Origin: Flavobacterium ginsenosidimutans
Lineage (GTDB): Bacteria > Bacteroidota > Bacteroidia > Flavobacteriales > Flavobacteriaceae
Direction: 5' to 3'
NCBI RefSeq assembly: GCF_003254625.1
Contig: NZ_QJRJ01000075.1
Location: 1 to 64,000, forward strand
DNA length: 64,000 bases
How positions within the stretch are numbered: position 1 is the stretch's first letter; each line of letters starts with the position of its first letter. The notes below the pieces were generated by a model, which was not told the DNA's origin, did no database searches, and saw only the letters and a program-made list of their open reading frames with translations. Both the position numbers and the translations under genes were made by a program. Below, piece after piece: positions 18,566 through 25,640 of this stretch.

Positions 18566-19330
18566 ATGGCAGGAGAAAATTGGACAAGGGAACAAACAAT
18601 TGTTGTACTAAACCTTTATTGCAAAATACCATTTAATAAAGTTAGTTCCAATCATCCAGATGTTATTAGAATTTCAAAAATCATCGGAAGAAGTCCAAAT
18701 TCGGTGAAAATGAAAATTGGAAATTTTGGAAGTTTTGATTTAGAACTAAAAGCAAGAGGAATTGTCGGATTAGGAAACACGACCAAGCTTGATAAAATTG
18801 TCTGGGATGAGTTTAGCAATAATTGGGAAAATCTCGGTTACGAAAGCGAGCTACTTATTTCTAATTTTACAAATGAACCAATTGAAAAAACATCCAGAAT
18901 TGATCTCGATAACTTACCTTTAGGAAAAGAGAGAGAATCAATAATTAGAGCAAGAGTTAATCAGAGTTTCTTTCGCTCTACGATTCTTTCATCATATAAT
19001 TCAAAATGCTGTATTACGGGATTATCAATTCCAGATTTTCTTGTCGCCAGCCACATAATTCCTTGGTCAAAAAATGATAAAATTAGATTAAACCCTCATA
19101 ATGGGCTTTGTATAAATTCAATTCATGATAAAGCTTTTGACAGAGGTTTCATAACTATTACAACTGATTATAAAATAAAGATATCACAATACTTCAATGA
19201 ATATAAATTTGAAAATGCGGTAGAAGATTTCTTTTTAAAATACCACAACAAACCAATCATTTTACCAGATCGATTCCTTCCCTCCAAAGAGTATTTAGAT
19301 TTTCATCAAACGACAATTTTTAAAAAATGA
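18566..19330 (+). CDS. HNH endonuclease
   Basis: 254-aa nuclease with an HNH_2-type C-terminal domain. CCITGLSIPDFLVASHIIPW has His163; LNPHNGLCINSIHDKAFD supplies the central Asn and His187-Asp188. The N-terminal half (TREQTIVVLNLYCKIPF, IGRSPNSVKMKIGNF) is the helical segment often seen in stand-alone restriction-like HNH proteins and may recognise DNA. It lies 95 bp after the endonuclease gene on the same strand and overlaps the next gene by 4 bp. It could be a second, perhaps modification-dependent, restriction enzyme or a nicking partner. The nuclease call is firm; its connection with the RM pair is inference. Confidence 0.85.
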   Translation: MAGENWTREQTIVVLNLYCKIPFNKVSSNHPDVIRISKIIGRSPNSVKMKIGNFGSFDLELKARGIVGLGNTTKLDKIVWDEFSNNWENLGYESELLISNFTNEPIEKTSRIDLDNLPLGKERESIIRARVNQSFFRSTILSSYNSKCCITGLSIPDFLVASHIIPWSKNDKIRLNPHNGLCINSIHDKAFDRGFITITTDYKIKISQYFNEYKFENAVEDFFLKYHNKPIILPDRFLPSKEYLDFHQTTIFKK

Positions 19331-19803
19331 AATTTATAACTGAAATAATTTTTGGCAAAGAACAAATAATAAAATATCGAAACAACGAAACTTTTGACGA
19401 TTTTGAAAAAGTAATTAATATAAAAAAATATATTTTCGAAACTCAATTAGAAAGAAATGCATTTTATAAAGGATTGGCAGAAGGCGTTGGTTGGTCAGAA
19501 TTTGAAGTTGTAAAAGAATTTGAAGAAACTGACCATAAAGAAATAAATGAAAAGGAAGAAAATAAATTCAATTATTGGTCATTTATCGAAGAATACTATC
19601 CAAATTATTCAAGTTGTGATAATGTTTTACTAAGTGATATTTTAACTAGAAAACTTGAAGGAGAAGAAGTTTGCATTGAAGATGAAGAGTATATTAAAAA
19701 TTGGGATATTAGAAAAGAATTATTCGAGGTAGACAAAAATTTGCTTTGTGATGCTTTCGAAAATTATTTTGACACTATTTATCCTCAAAATACAGATATT
19801 TAA
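19327..19803 (+). CDS. Acidic orphan protein linked to HNH nuclease
   Basis: 158-aa, strongly acidic protein (many Glu/Asp, for example FEETDHKEINEKEENK). I do not recognise a family. It has no signal peptide or membrane segment. Its ATG overlaps the stop of the HNH gene (ATGA), so the two are translated together. An acidic partner coupled to a nuclease could be an inhibitor or DNA mimic, or simply an accessory subunit; nothing in the sequence decides this. A strong terminator 20 bp downstream ends the island. Confidence 0.7.
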   Translation: MKFITEIIFGKEQIIKYRNNETFDDFEKVINIKKYIFETQLERNAFYKGLAEGVGWSEFEVVKEFEETDHKEINEKEENKFNYWSFIEEYYPNYSSCDNVLLSDILTRKLEGEEVCIEDEEYIKNWDIRKELFEVDKNLLCDAFENYFDTIYPQNTDI

Positions 19804-19822
19804 TATTCTTTTACAAGAATCA

Positions 19823-19850
19823 AAAAAGCCACTTTCCCAAGTGGCTTTTT
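19823..19850. terminator. Terminator closing the restriction island
   Basis: AAAAAGCCACTT-TCCC-AAGTGGCTTTTT, a perfect 12-bp stem with a 4-base loop between convergent genes; works for both strands. Confidence 0.88.
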
Positions 19851-19858
19851 CTCATTTC

Positions 19859-20092
19859 TTACTCAATCACCAAATAAGGATCAAGAATTTCTGCTAATTC
19901 ATTTAACCAAAAGAAGCCATCTTCAATATTTACGGCTTCGGTTTTCATAAATCCATCTTCTCGTATTGCATTTAACGCAATTAGGAAATTTACTTGCCTA
20001 ATCGTTTTTGCCATACTTTTAAAATCAATTGAATTGTTGAAGAATTCAGTTAATCTCAATTCGGTTTCTTTGGAAAGGGTGTTGGTACTCAT
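19859..20092 (-). CDS. 77-aa conserved-looking protein behind a duplicated leader
   Basis: Small soluble protein starting MSTNTLSKETELRLTEFFNN and ending ILDPYLVIE; I do not recognise a family. The start at 20092 is chosen over a frame ten codons longer. The 22 bp around this ATG (20089-20110) are repeated exactly around the start codon of a 28-codon ORF lying just upstream on the same strand, so both use the same initiation region. The predicted promoter lies before the short ORF, so this protein would be made from a two-cistron message. It sits between the restriction island and the HPF-like gene. Confidence 0.65.
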   Translation of the reverse strand: MSTNTLSKETELRLTEFFNNSIDFKSMAKTIRQVNFLIALNAIREDGFMKTEAVNIEDGFFWLNELAEILDPYLVIE

Positions 20093-20117
20093 AATCTTGA
20101 ATTTTAGGAATAAAAAA

Positions 20118-20193
20118 CCCATGTGGCTTAGCTGTCCTGCGCATTCAAGAACGCGCTACGGTTGTTTCCAATAACGTCAGCATACCACATGGG
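20118..20193 (-). ncRNA. Hairpin enclosing the 28-codon ORF (structured leader)
   Basis: CCCATGTGG (20118-20126) and CCACATGGG (20185-20193) form a 9-bp perfect stem. One arm lies inside the short ORF (Pro-Met-Trp codons) and the other just past its stop codon. A smaller stem GCGC...GCGC lies in the loop, and on the minus strand a T6 run follows directly. It may act as an attenuator controlled by translation of the short ORF. Confidence 0.55.
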
Positions 20194-20214
20194 CAAGAAT
20201 TTTTTTGTGTTCAT
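20128..20214 (-). CDS. 28-codon ORF, putative leader peptide or small protein
   Basis: Reads MNTKKFLPMWYADVIG, then NNRSAFLNAQDS and a TAA stop. It has a -7 promoter box about 22 bp upstream and an initiation region identical over 22 bp to that of the 77-aa gene downstream. The RNA forms a hairpin from within its codons 8-10 to beyond its stop codon. Its codon usage is more GC-rich than the surroundings (for example CGT AGC GCG). It could be a regulatory leader or a genuine small protein. I do not recognise a family. Confidence 0.5.
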   Translation of the reverse strand: MNTKKFLPMWYADVIGNNRSAFLNAQDS

Positions 20215-20235
20215 AATCTTGAATTTTAGGAACTC

Positions 20236-20243
20236 CAAATATA
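20236..20243 (-). promoter_or_regulatory. -7 box TATATTTG upstream of the 28-codon ORF
   Basis: Minus-strand TATATTTG matches TAnnTTTG. Transcription would start near 20229, giving a leader of about 15 nt before the short ORF. No clear -33 TTG at the right distance. Confidence 0.5.
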
Positions 20244-20435
20244 TGAAAAACAAAAATAAATTGTAGGTTTTTTCTTTATTTCAAAAATAAAATACTCTAA
20301 GTATATTTTCTCCAAATCGAAATTACAAAATTGAAAAATAAATCAATTTAAAATTTCATAATATTTCCTTAACCTACTTGTCTTTTATCTTTAAAATCGA
20401 TAAGTTTGAGAATGAATCATTAAATTTTATTTGTT

Positions 20436-20750
20436 ATGAAAGTACAAATCAACACCGACAAAAACATTGAAGGAAGTGCAAGATTAGAAAGTTATTTTTC
20501 TGGAGAAGTAGAAAAAAGCTTAGACCGTTTTCAAGATAAAATTACTCGCGTAGAAATTCATTTTGGAGATGAAAATGGAGAAAAATTCAGCTTGCATGAC
20601 AAAAAATGTGTGATTGAAGTTCGTCCTGTAAAACTACAGCCAATTACGGTTACAGAACACGCCGATACTCTAGAAAAAGCCTTTAGCGGTGCATTGGCCA
20701 AAGCTAAAAAAACATTGACTTCTACTTTCGAAAAAATAAAAGCACATTAA
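20436..20750 (+). CDS. HPF/RaiA-like ribosome-associated protein
   Basis: 104-aa protein of the ribosome hibernation promoting factor fold: MKVQINTDKNIEGS, then KITRVEIHFGDENGEKFSLHDKKCVIEVRP, and a C-terminal helix (TLEKAFSGALAKAKKTLTSTFEKIK). It lacks the C-terminal extension of long HPF. The family binds the 30S subunit and blocks or dimerises ribosomes in stationary phase. Here the gene is not next to a tyrosine-recombinase/tuf cluster as the main hpf often is, so it may be a second paralogue. It stands alone with a strong terminator directly behind. Confidence 0.82.
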   Translation: MKVQINTDKNIEGSARLESYFSGEVEKSLDRFQDKITRVEIHFGDENGEKFSLHDKKCVIEVRPVKLQPITVTEHADTLEKAFSGALAKAKKTLTSTFEKIKAH

Positions 20751-20770
20751 TCTGTGTTCCTTTCTATAAA

Positions 20771-20802
20771 AAAAAAGACGTTTCAGCTGAAACGTCTTTT
20801 TT
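20771..20802. terminator. Bidirectional terminator
   Basis: Perfect palindrome centred at 20786/20787 (AAAAGACGTTTCAG / CTGAAACGTCTTTT) with A and T runs, between the convergent HPF-like and GHRCD-lipoprotein genes. Confidence 0.88.
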
Positions 20803-20827
20803 GTTTTATATTATTATGAGAATCTTA

Positions 20828-21484
20828 TTATTCTTTCGGTAAAGGAGCTCCAACTGCAACATCGCAACGATGCCCCGGTTTTCCGTGCGGCGGATTCATT
20901 CCTTCTGCTACTGTAGCTTCTCCACCATCTGTACTCAACAATGCTGGAACTGCATTTGGCTGAGGGCTTACAGTAAAGTTTTGTGTAACTGTTCCTGTTT
21001 GTGCTGTAGTTGACGCTGCTGTATTTTTTGCAACAGGCGAATTTAATGGTGATCCTACCGGAATATCACATCTATGCCCTGGCTGTCCATGAGGCGGATT
21101 CATTCCTTTTGCTACTTTTACTGGTGTTGTCGTAGTGGTAGTTACAACTTGAGGCTGACTTACCTGTACAGTTTGTCCTGCTTGTGCTGTAACCTGTCCT
21201 TGTTGTGGTGGTGCAGAATTTAAAGGTGCTCCAACTGCAATATCGCAGCGGTGTCCCGGTTGTCCGTGAGCAGGATTAATTCCTTTTGTATCGCTTAAAA
21301 CCGTATTTGGATTTGTTGCAGGAGTTTGTGCTACTGGCGCAGCAGGTTTTGTTGTATCTTTTGCAAGTCCTAATCTTACTAATTCTGAGGTTGCTGTACT
21401 TTCTTGCGGTTCTAATTCCTTTTTGCAGGAAATAAAAAGTAAAGAAGTAACAGCTAGTGAGCCTAGAAGTATTTTTGCATTCAT
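20828..21484 (-). CDS. Lipoprotein with three GHRCD repeats
   Basis: 218-aa lipoprotein (lipobox LFISC, Cys20). The mature protein is low-complexity Ala/Pro/Thr/Gln linker carrying three copies of G-[IM]-NP-x-HG-x-PGHRCD-[IV]-x-VG-x-PL at about residues 68-88, 127-147 and 195-215. In each copy the two His, the Arg and the single Cys are kept, which suggests a ligand- or metal-binding motif or a protein-anchoring tag. I know the motif from short Flavobacterium lipoproteins but know of no function. It is monocistronic; an inverted-repeat element lies upstream. Confidence 0.8.
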   Translation of the reverse strand: MNAKILLGSLAVTSLLFISCKKELEPQESTATSELVRLGLAKDTTKPAAPVAQTPATNPNTVLSDTKGINPAHGQPGHRCDIAVGAPLNSAPPQQGQVTAQAGQTVQVSQPQVVTTTTTTPVKVAKGMNPPHGQPGHRCDIPVGSPLNSPVAKNTAASTTAQTGTVTQNFTVSPQPNAVPALLSTDGGEATVAEGMNPPHGKPGHRCDVAVGAPLPKE

Positions 21485-21595
21485 GACTGGGGGTATTTTT
21501 ATTGAGAATCAAATATAGTGGTTTTTTGAGAGATTAAATGACATGAATAATGTTAATGATAATTAAACACAGGATTTTAAATTGTTTTGATTTTA

Positions 21596-21695
21596 TGTCA
21601 TCCTGAGGAACGAAGGATCACACACGGAGCTCTACAAAGATTGGCGAATCTCTTTACGGAGTTTCTAGTGTGATCCTTCGTTCCTCAGGATGACA
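21596..21695. repeat. MITE-like inverted repeat, TGTCATCCTGA family, copy 1
   Basis: Arms of 28 bp (21596-21623 and 21668-21695) are perfectly complementary, beginning TGTCATCCTGAGGAACGAAG. The loop is 44 bp. No coding potential. A second member with the same end sequence is at 53123-53224. The rest of the 318-bp gap (21485-21802) shows nothing clear. Confidence 0.85.
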
Positions 21696-21802
21696 AACAG
21701 TACTTTTATTATATGTGAGCAGGAGATTAAAAACTTCCACTTCCTTATATCCCTTATATGGTTCAAAAAAAATTATACCTTTAAACTCAAATACTATATC
21801 TC

Positions 21803-22291
21803 ATGAAAAAAACACTTCTACTTCTTTTATTTGTTGCTTCTTTTGTAAATGCGCAAACAGACAAAAACAAAATCAATCAGACTTTAGATGCGTGGCATAA
21901 AGCTGCGGGCGAAGTAAAATTTGATGCTTATTTTAATACATTGGCAGACGATGCAATCTATATCGGAACTGATGCAACTGAGAATTGGACCAAAAAAGAA
22001 TTTTCAGTTTGGGCAAAACCTTATTTCGATAAAGGAACGACGTGGAATTTTAAAGCATTAGAACGTCATATCTTTTTTGATAAATCAGGAAAAATTGCTT
22101 GGTTTGACGAATTACTAGATACGCAAATGAAAATCTGCCGCGGTTCTGGAGTTTTAATAAAAGTAGGGAACGAATGGAAGATTCAGCATTATGTTCTATC
22201 GATGACTGTTCCAAATGACGAAGTTGATGCTGTAACCAAAATAAAAGCGCCAATCGAAGATGCTTTGATTGCAAAACTTCAGAAAAAATAA
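21803..22291 (+). CDS. SnoaL-like/DUF4440-type secreted protein
   Basis: 162-aa protein with a signal peptide (MKKTLLLLLFVASFVNAQ). The mature part has the cone-shaped nuclear-transport-factor-2 fold signature: INQTLDAWHKAAGEVKFDAYFNTLADDAIYIGTDATENW, FSVWAKPYF, WFDELLDT and a last strand GNEWKIQHYVLSMTVPND. Such proteins are small-molecule-binding or enzymatic pockets; no specific reaction can be assigned. It is monocistronic. The start at 21803 is preferred because it gives a clean signal peptide. Confidence 0.82.
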   Translation: MKKTLLLLLFVASFVNAQTDKNKINQTLDAWHKAAGEVKFDAYFNTLADDAIYIGTDATENWTKKEFSVWAKPYFDKGTTWNFKALERHIFFDKSGKIAWFDELLDTQMKICRGSGVLIKVGNEWKIQHYVLSMTVPNDEVDAVTKIKAPIEDALIAKLQKK

Positions 22292-22340
22292 AACATTTTA
22301 CATATTTGTTATTATAAACGTAACTTTTCTAGCACTTTAC

Positions 22341-22393
22341 AAGCGCTGTTGCTAAATTAATTTTAATAAATTCGTTAAAAACAGCGCTTTTTT
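22341..22393 (+). terminator. Terminator after the SnoaL-like gene
   Basis: AAGCGCTGTT at 22341-22350 pairs with AACAGCGCTT at 22380-22389, followed by a T run; the loop is about 29 bp and AT-rich. Confidence 0.6.
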
Positions 22394-22508
22394 GTAACTT
22401 TAGAATAAGATACTGTCAAAAAAACGACCTGTATTTTACAAAATCAATCAAAATAAAACCTATACCTCTATTTTAACAGCCTTTAAAACAAGAATCTTTA
22501 TTTTTTTC

Positions 22509-22516
22509 TAACTTTG
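22509..22516 (+). promoter_or_regulatory. -7 box TAACTTTG of amt
   Basis: Matches TAnnTTTG 38 bp before the amt start codon; predicted transcription start near 22523. No convincing -33 TTG. Confidence 0.5.
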
Positions 22517-22554
22517 ACCCCAAAAAAAATAGGGTTAAACAAAGTATTTTAAAA

Positions 22555-23937
22555 ATGAAAATAGAAAAACGCTGGATTATTTCCTTTATTATGATTAGCG
22601 TCGTATGTACGATAGGTGCATTTTGGCCAACAGTTACAGAAAATAACTATGTTTTATCAGAATTTGGAACTACGGATCATATCGTTCCTGCCGATGTTGC
22701 CTGGATGCTTACTTCGAGCTGTCTGGTTTTAATCATGACGCCAGGATTGTCTTTCTTTTATGGCGGAATGGTAGGAAAGAAAAACGTTATTTCGACCATG
22801 CTTCAAAGTTTTATCTGTCTGGGTGTCGTGACGCTTTTGTGGGTTGTAGTTGCATTTAGTTTGGCTTTTGGAGAACCGGTTGGTTTTGGTTCTGGAGATC
22901 ATTTTTACAGCTTTTTCGGTAATCCGACCACTTTTGCTTTTATGGATTATGTTGGAGTTTTACCTAATAAACAATTGGCAAGCACAATTCCGTTTATGCT
23001 TTTTGCTTTGTTTCAAATGAAATTTGCCATCATTTGCCCTGCGATTATTACGGGTTCATTTGCAGAACGCGTTCGTTTTATCTCTTATTTAGTTTTCATT
23101 AGTTTATTCACAATATTTATTTATGCTCCTTTATGCCATGCGGTTTGGTACCCAACGGGTGTTTTAGGAAGTTATTTTGGTGTTAAAGATTTTGCAGGAG
23201 GAACTGTGGTACACATGAGTTCTGGTTTTGCTGCTTTGGCTGGAGTAATTGTTTTAGGAAAAAGAAAAAACAGCCAGCATATTCCAACCAATATTCCATT
23301 TGTATTATTAGGAACGGGAATGCTTTGGTTTGGCTGGTTCGGATTCAACGCTGGATCTGCTCTTGCTGCCAACGGAACTGCTGCTATGGCTTTTGCAACA
23401 ACGACAACTTCGTCTGCCGCAGCCATGCTAACTTGGATTTTCTTTGACAGAATGAACGGAAGAAAAGTTTCTGCTCTAGGCGCTTGTATTGGCGCTGTTG
23501 TTGGTCTTGTTGCCATTACGCCTGCTGCTGGTTTTGTTTCTGTGCCAGAAAGTATGTTCTTCGGTTTCATTACCGCTTTGGTTTCTAACACTGCTGTAAA
23601 TTGTAAATACTCTAAAAAGTTTGATGATACGCTTGACGTATTTGCTTGTCACGGTGTCGGCGGAATTATGGGAATGATCTTAACTGCTATTTTCGCTCAC
23701 GGCGAAGATGCAAGTTTACTACACGGCGGATGGAATGTTTTCGGACATCACATGATGGCGTTGGTTTTGGTTTCGATCTTTACTTTCTTTGGAGCTTATT
23801 TCTTATTTAAAGTAACCAATTTCATTATTCCGTTAAGAGTTTCAGAAGAGTCAGAACACATCGGATTGGATTTATCTCAGCACGATGAATCTCTTGACCC
23901 AAAAGCACAACCCATTACTGAACCACATTACGGTTAA
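22555..23937 (+). CDS. amt: Ammonium transporter
   Basis: 460-aa Amt/Mep/Rh channel with about 11-12 membrane helices. The pore histidine pair is visible as FAGGTVVHMSSG (His220) and ACHGVGGIMGM (His366). The signature region YGGMVGKKNV and the Ala/Gly-rich helices FGWFGFNAGSALAANGT are typical. It moves ammonium/ammonia into the cytoplasm. No glnB/glnK gene follows, although amt-glnK pairs are common in other phyla. The C-terminal cytoplasmic tail is short and ends LDPKAQPITEPHYG. Downstream is an inverted-repeat element that separates it from trmB. Confidence 0.96.
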   Translation: MKIEKRWIISFIMISVVCTIGAFWPTVTENNYVLSEFGTTDHIVPADVAWMLTSSCLVLIMTPGLSFFYGGMVGKKNVISTMLQSFICLGVVTLLWVVVAFSLAFGEPVGFGSGDHFYSFFGNPTTFAFMDYVGVLPNKQLASTIPFMLFALFQMKFAIICPAIITGSFAERVRFISYLVFISLFTIFIYAPLCHAVWYPTGVLGSYFGVKDFAGGTVVHMSSGFAALAGVIVLGKRKNSQHIPTNIPFVLLGTGMLWFGWFGFNAGSALAANGTAAMAFATTTTSSAAAMLTWIFFDRMNGRKVSALGACIGAVVGLVAITPAAGFVSVPESMFFGFITALVSNTAVNCKYSKKFDDTLDVFACHGVGGIMGMILTAIFAHGEDASLLHGGWNVFGHHMMALVLVSIFTFFGAYFLFKVTNFIIPLRVSEESEHIGLDLSQHDESLDPKAQPITEPHYG

Positions 23938-23947
23938 AAAATATTTT

Positions 23948-24075
23948 TTTTCAGCCACGAACTACACGAATTTTCACTAATTTTTTTTCTGCATTGCAGT
24001 TAAATTGATTCGTGCAAATTCGTGTAATTCGTGGCAAAAAACAAAATATACTTCACATGAATTCGTGGCTGAAAA
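23948..24075. repeat. Intergenic inverted repeat, GCCACGAA family
   Basis: Ends TTTTCAGCCACGAA (23948-23961) and TTCGTGGCTGAAAA (24062-24075) are complementary. The interior has repeats of ATTCGTGTAATTCGTGGC. Same family as the elements at 45190-45240 and 51830-52056. Confidence 0.75.
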
Positions 24076-24118
24076 CTTTTTAAACCTAATTACGCTATTT
24101 TCATTCGTTTATATTCCT

Positions 24119-24126
24119 TAATTTTG
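24119..24126 (+). promoter_or_regulatory. -7 box TAATTTTG of trmB, deciding the start codon
   Basis: TAATTTTG matches TAnnTTTG and covers a TTG codon (24124) that could be read as an earlier start. Transcription from this box would begin near 24133, after that TTG, so the GTG at 24145 is the better start. Confidence 0.6.
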
Positions 24127-24144
24127 CCGAAAATTTTTGTAAAA

Positions 24145-24822
24145 GTGGGAAGTAAAAATAAACTAAAAAGATTCAGAGAGAACGAAACATTTCAAAACGT
24201 TTTTCAGCCAACCAGAGAAGAAGTTGTAGGCGATTTAATGCCTTTAAAAGGAAAATGGAATTCTGATTTCTTTAAAAATGATAATCCATTAGTTTTAGAG
24301 TTAGGATGCGGAAAGGGAGAATATTCTGTTGGATTAGCAGAGAAATACCCAAACAAAAATTTTATCGGAATTGATATTAAAGGTGCTCGTTTCTGGCGTG
24401 GTGCTAAAACTGCTGTTGAGGACGGACTTCATAATGTTGCTTTCGTACGTACACAAATCGAATTGATCAATCATATTTTTGCTGAAGGCGAAGTTGACGA
24501 AATCTGGATTACTTTCCCAGATCCGCAGATCAAATACAAAAGAACGAAACACAGAATGACGAATTCTGAGTTCTTGAAATTGTACAAAAAAATCCTAAAA
24601 AAAGACGGTGTTGTAAACCTTAAAACCGATAGCGAATTTATGCACGGTTATACTCTTGGATTGCTTCACGGAGAAGGACACGAAGTTTTATACGCAAATC
24701 ATAACGTATACAAAAACGAAGGAAGCCCAGAAGTTGTGACTTCTATCCAGACTTTTTACGAAAAACAATATTTAGAAATTAATAAGGCAATTACGTATAT
24801 TCGTTTCAAAATTAAAGACTAA
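24145..24822 (+). CDS. trmB: tRNA (guanine-N7)-methyltransferase
   Basis: 225-aa class I SAM-dependent methyltransferase that makes m7G46 in tRNA. The SAM motif LVLELGCGKGEYSVGLA, FIGIDIKGARFWRGAK, and the TrmB signature VDEIWITFPDPQIKYKRTKHRMT are all present. The start is placed at GTG 24145 because homologues begin GSKNKLKRF and because a promoter -7 box overlaps the earlier TTG. It is followed 42 bp later by a LysE-type exporter gene on the same strand. Confidence 0.93.
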   Translation: MGSKNKLKRFRENETFQNVFQPTREEVVGDLMPLKGKWNSDFFKNDNPLVLELGCGKGEYSVGLAEKYPNKNFIGIDIKGARFWRGAKTAVEDGLHNVAFVRTQIELINHIFAEGEVDEIWITFPDPQIKYKRTKHRMTNSEFLKLYKKILKKDGVVNLKTDSEFMHGYTLGLLHGEGHEVLYANHNVYKNEGSPEVVTSIQTFYEKQYLEINKAITYIRFKIKD

Positions 24823-24864
24823 CTTTAATTTTGAAACCTTTATCTAACCGATTTTAATAACTAA

Positions 24865-25503
24865 ATGACCTACCTTACTCCTTTACTTTCAGGTTTTATC
24901 GCTGCAGCCATTGGGACAATTCCGCCAGGATTGCTCAACATGACAGCGGCCAAAATAAAAATGAAAGAGGGAAAAAAGAATGCATTGTCATTTGTAATCG
25001 GCGCTGTTATCGTTATTTTCTTTCAGGCTTATGTCGCAGTATTATTTGCACGTGTTATAGACAATCGCCCAGATGTTGTAACCTTATTGCGTGAAGTTGG
25101 TTTTGTTATTTTTTCGATCTTAACTATTTACTTTTTATTTTTTGCGAAAGATCCAATAGCAAAGAAAAAAACCAAAATAAAGAAGAGCAGTAAAAAAAGT
25201 AGTTTCTTTCTCGGAATGCTGCTTTCTGGATTAAACTTCTTTCCGATTCCATATTACGTTGTTGTAAGTGTTACATTGGCTTCATATAATCTTTTTACAT
25301 TTCAAAACCCAATTATACTAACATTCGTATTAGGTTCTGTTCTTGGCGCTTTTGGAATTTTATACAGTTATATCGCTTTTTTCGGAAGAATAGAAAAGAA
25401 AACCGATTATTTCATGCGTAACATGAATACCATTATCGGAACCATTACTGGATTAGTCGCTGTTGCAACACTTTTCAATATCCTAAATTACTACTTCGGA
25501 TAA
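24865..25503 (+). CDS. LysE-family translocator
   Basis: 212-aa integral membrane protein with six predicted helices and the LysE-family start PLLSGFIAAAIGTIPPGLLNMTAAKIKMKEGKKNAL. A basic loop (KKKTKIKKSSKKSS) near residues 98-111 separates the third and fourth helices. The family exports amino acids or similar small solutes. The substrate cannot be told from sequence; lysine or arginine export is only the founding example. Probably co-transcribed with trmB. Confidence 0.85.
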   Translation: MTYLTPLLSGFIAAAIGTIPPGLLNMTAAKIKMKEGKKNALSFVIGAVIVIFFQAYVAVLFARVIDNRPDVVTLLREVGFVIFSILTIYFLFFAKDPIAKKKTKIKKSSKKSSFFLGMLLSGLNFFPIPYYVVVSVTLASYNLFTFQNPIILTFVLGSVLGAFGILYSYIAFFGRIEKKTDYFMRNMNTIIGTITGLVAVATLFNILNYYFG

Positions 25504-25509
25504 TTTTAT

Positions 25510-25627
25510 AGCCACAGATTTCACAGATTAAAATGATTTTTTTTTACTTTGTGGCTAAATATTTTTCACGCAGATTTTTACGATTTTTTGCAAATAATCA
25601 ATTTAATCCTTTTAATCTGTGGCAAAA
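25510..25627. repeat. Intergenic inverted repeat, GCCACAGATT family
   Basis: Starts ATAGCCACAGATTTCACAG and ends TTTTAATCTGTGGC, complementary ends with a nested TTTCACGCAGATTTTTACG segment. An open frame runs through it into the next gene, but that part is repeat, not protein. Confidence 0.7.
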
Positions 25628-25640
25628 AAAAGACAAAACC

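Larger units (their letters stand above)
20089..20232 (-). repeat. Direct repeat of a translation-initiation region (2 x 22 bp)
   Basis: TCATAATCTTGAATTTTAGG plus AA occurs at 20089-20110 and again, identically, at 20211-20232. On the minus strand each copy reads TTCCTAAAATTCAAGATT followed by ATGA. The first serves the 28-codon ORF and the second the 77-aa gene. 100 bp separate the copies. Confidence 0.9.

Noticed and set aside
20118..20193. Hairpin considered as a retron msr/msd RNA
   Set aside because: No reverse transcriptase gene nearby and no branched-G landmark; the sequence is better explained by a short ORF with a hairpin.
23172..23591. 139-aa open frame antisense to amt
   Set aside because: It lies wholly within the conserved amt coding region, has no protein-like features and reflects codon bias on the opposite strand.
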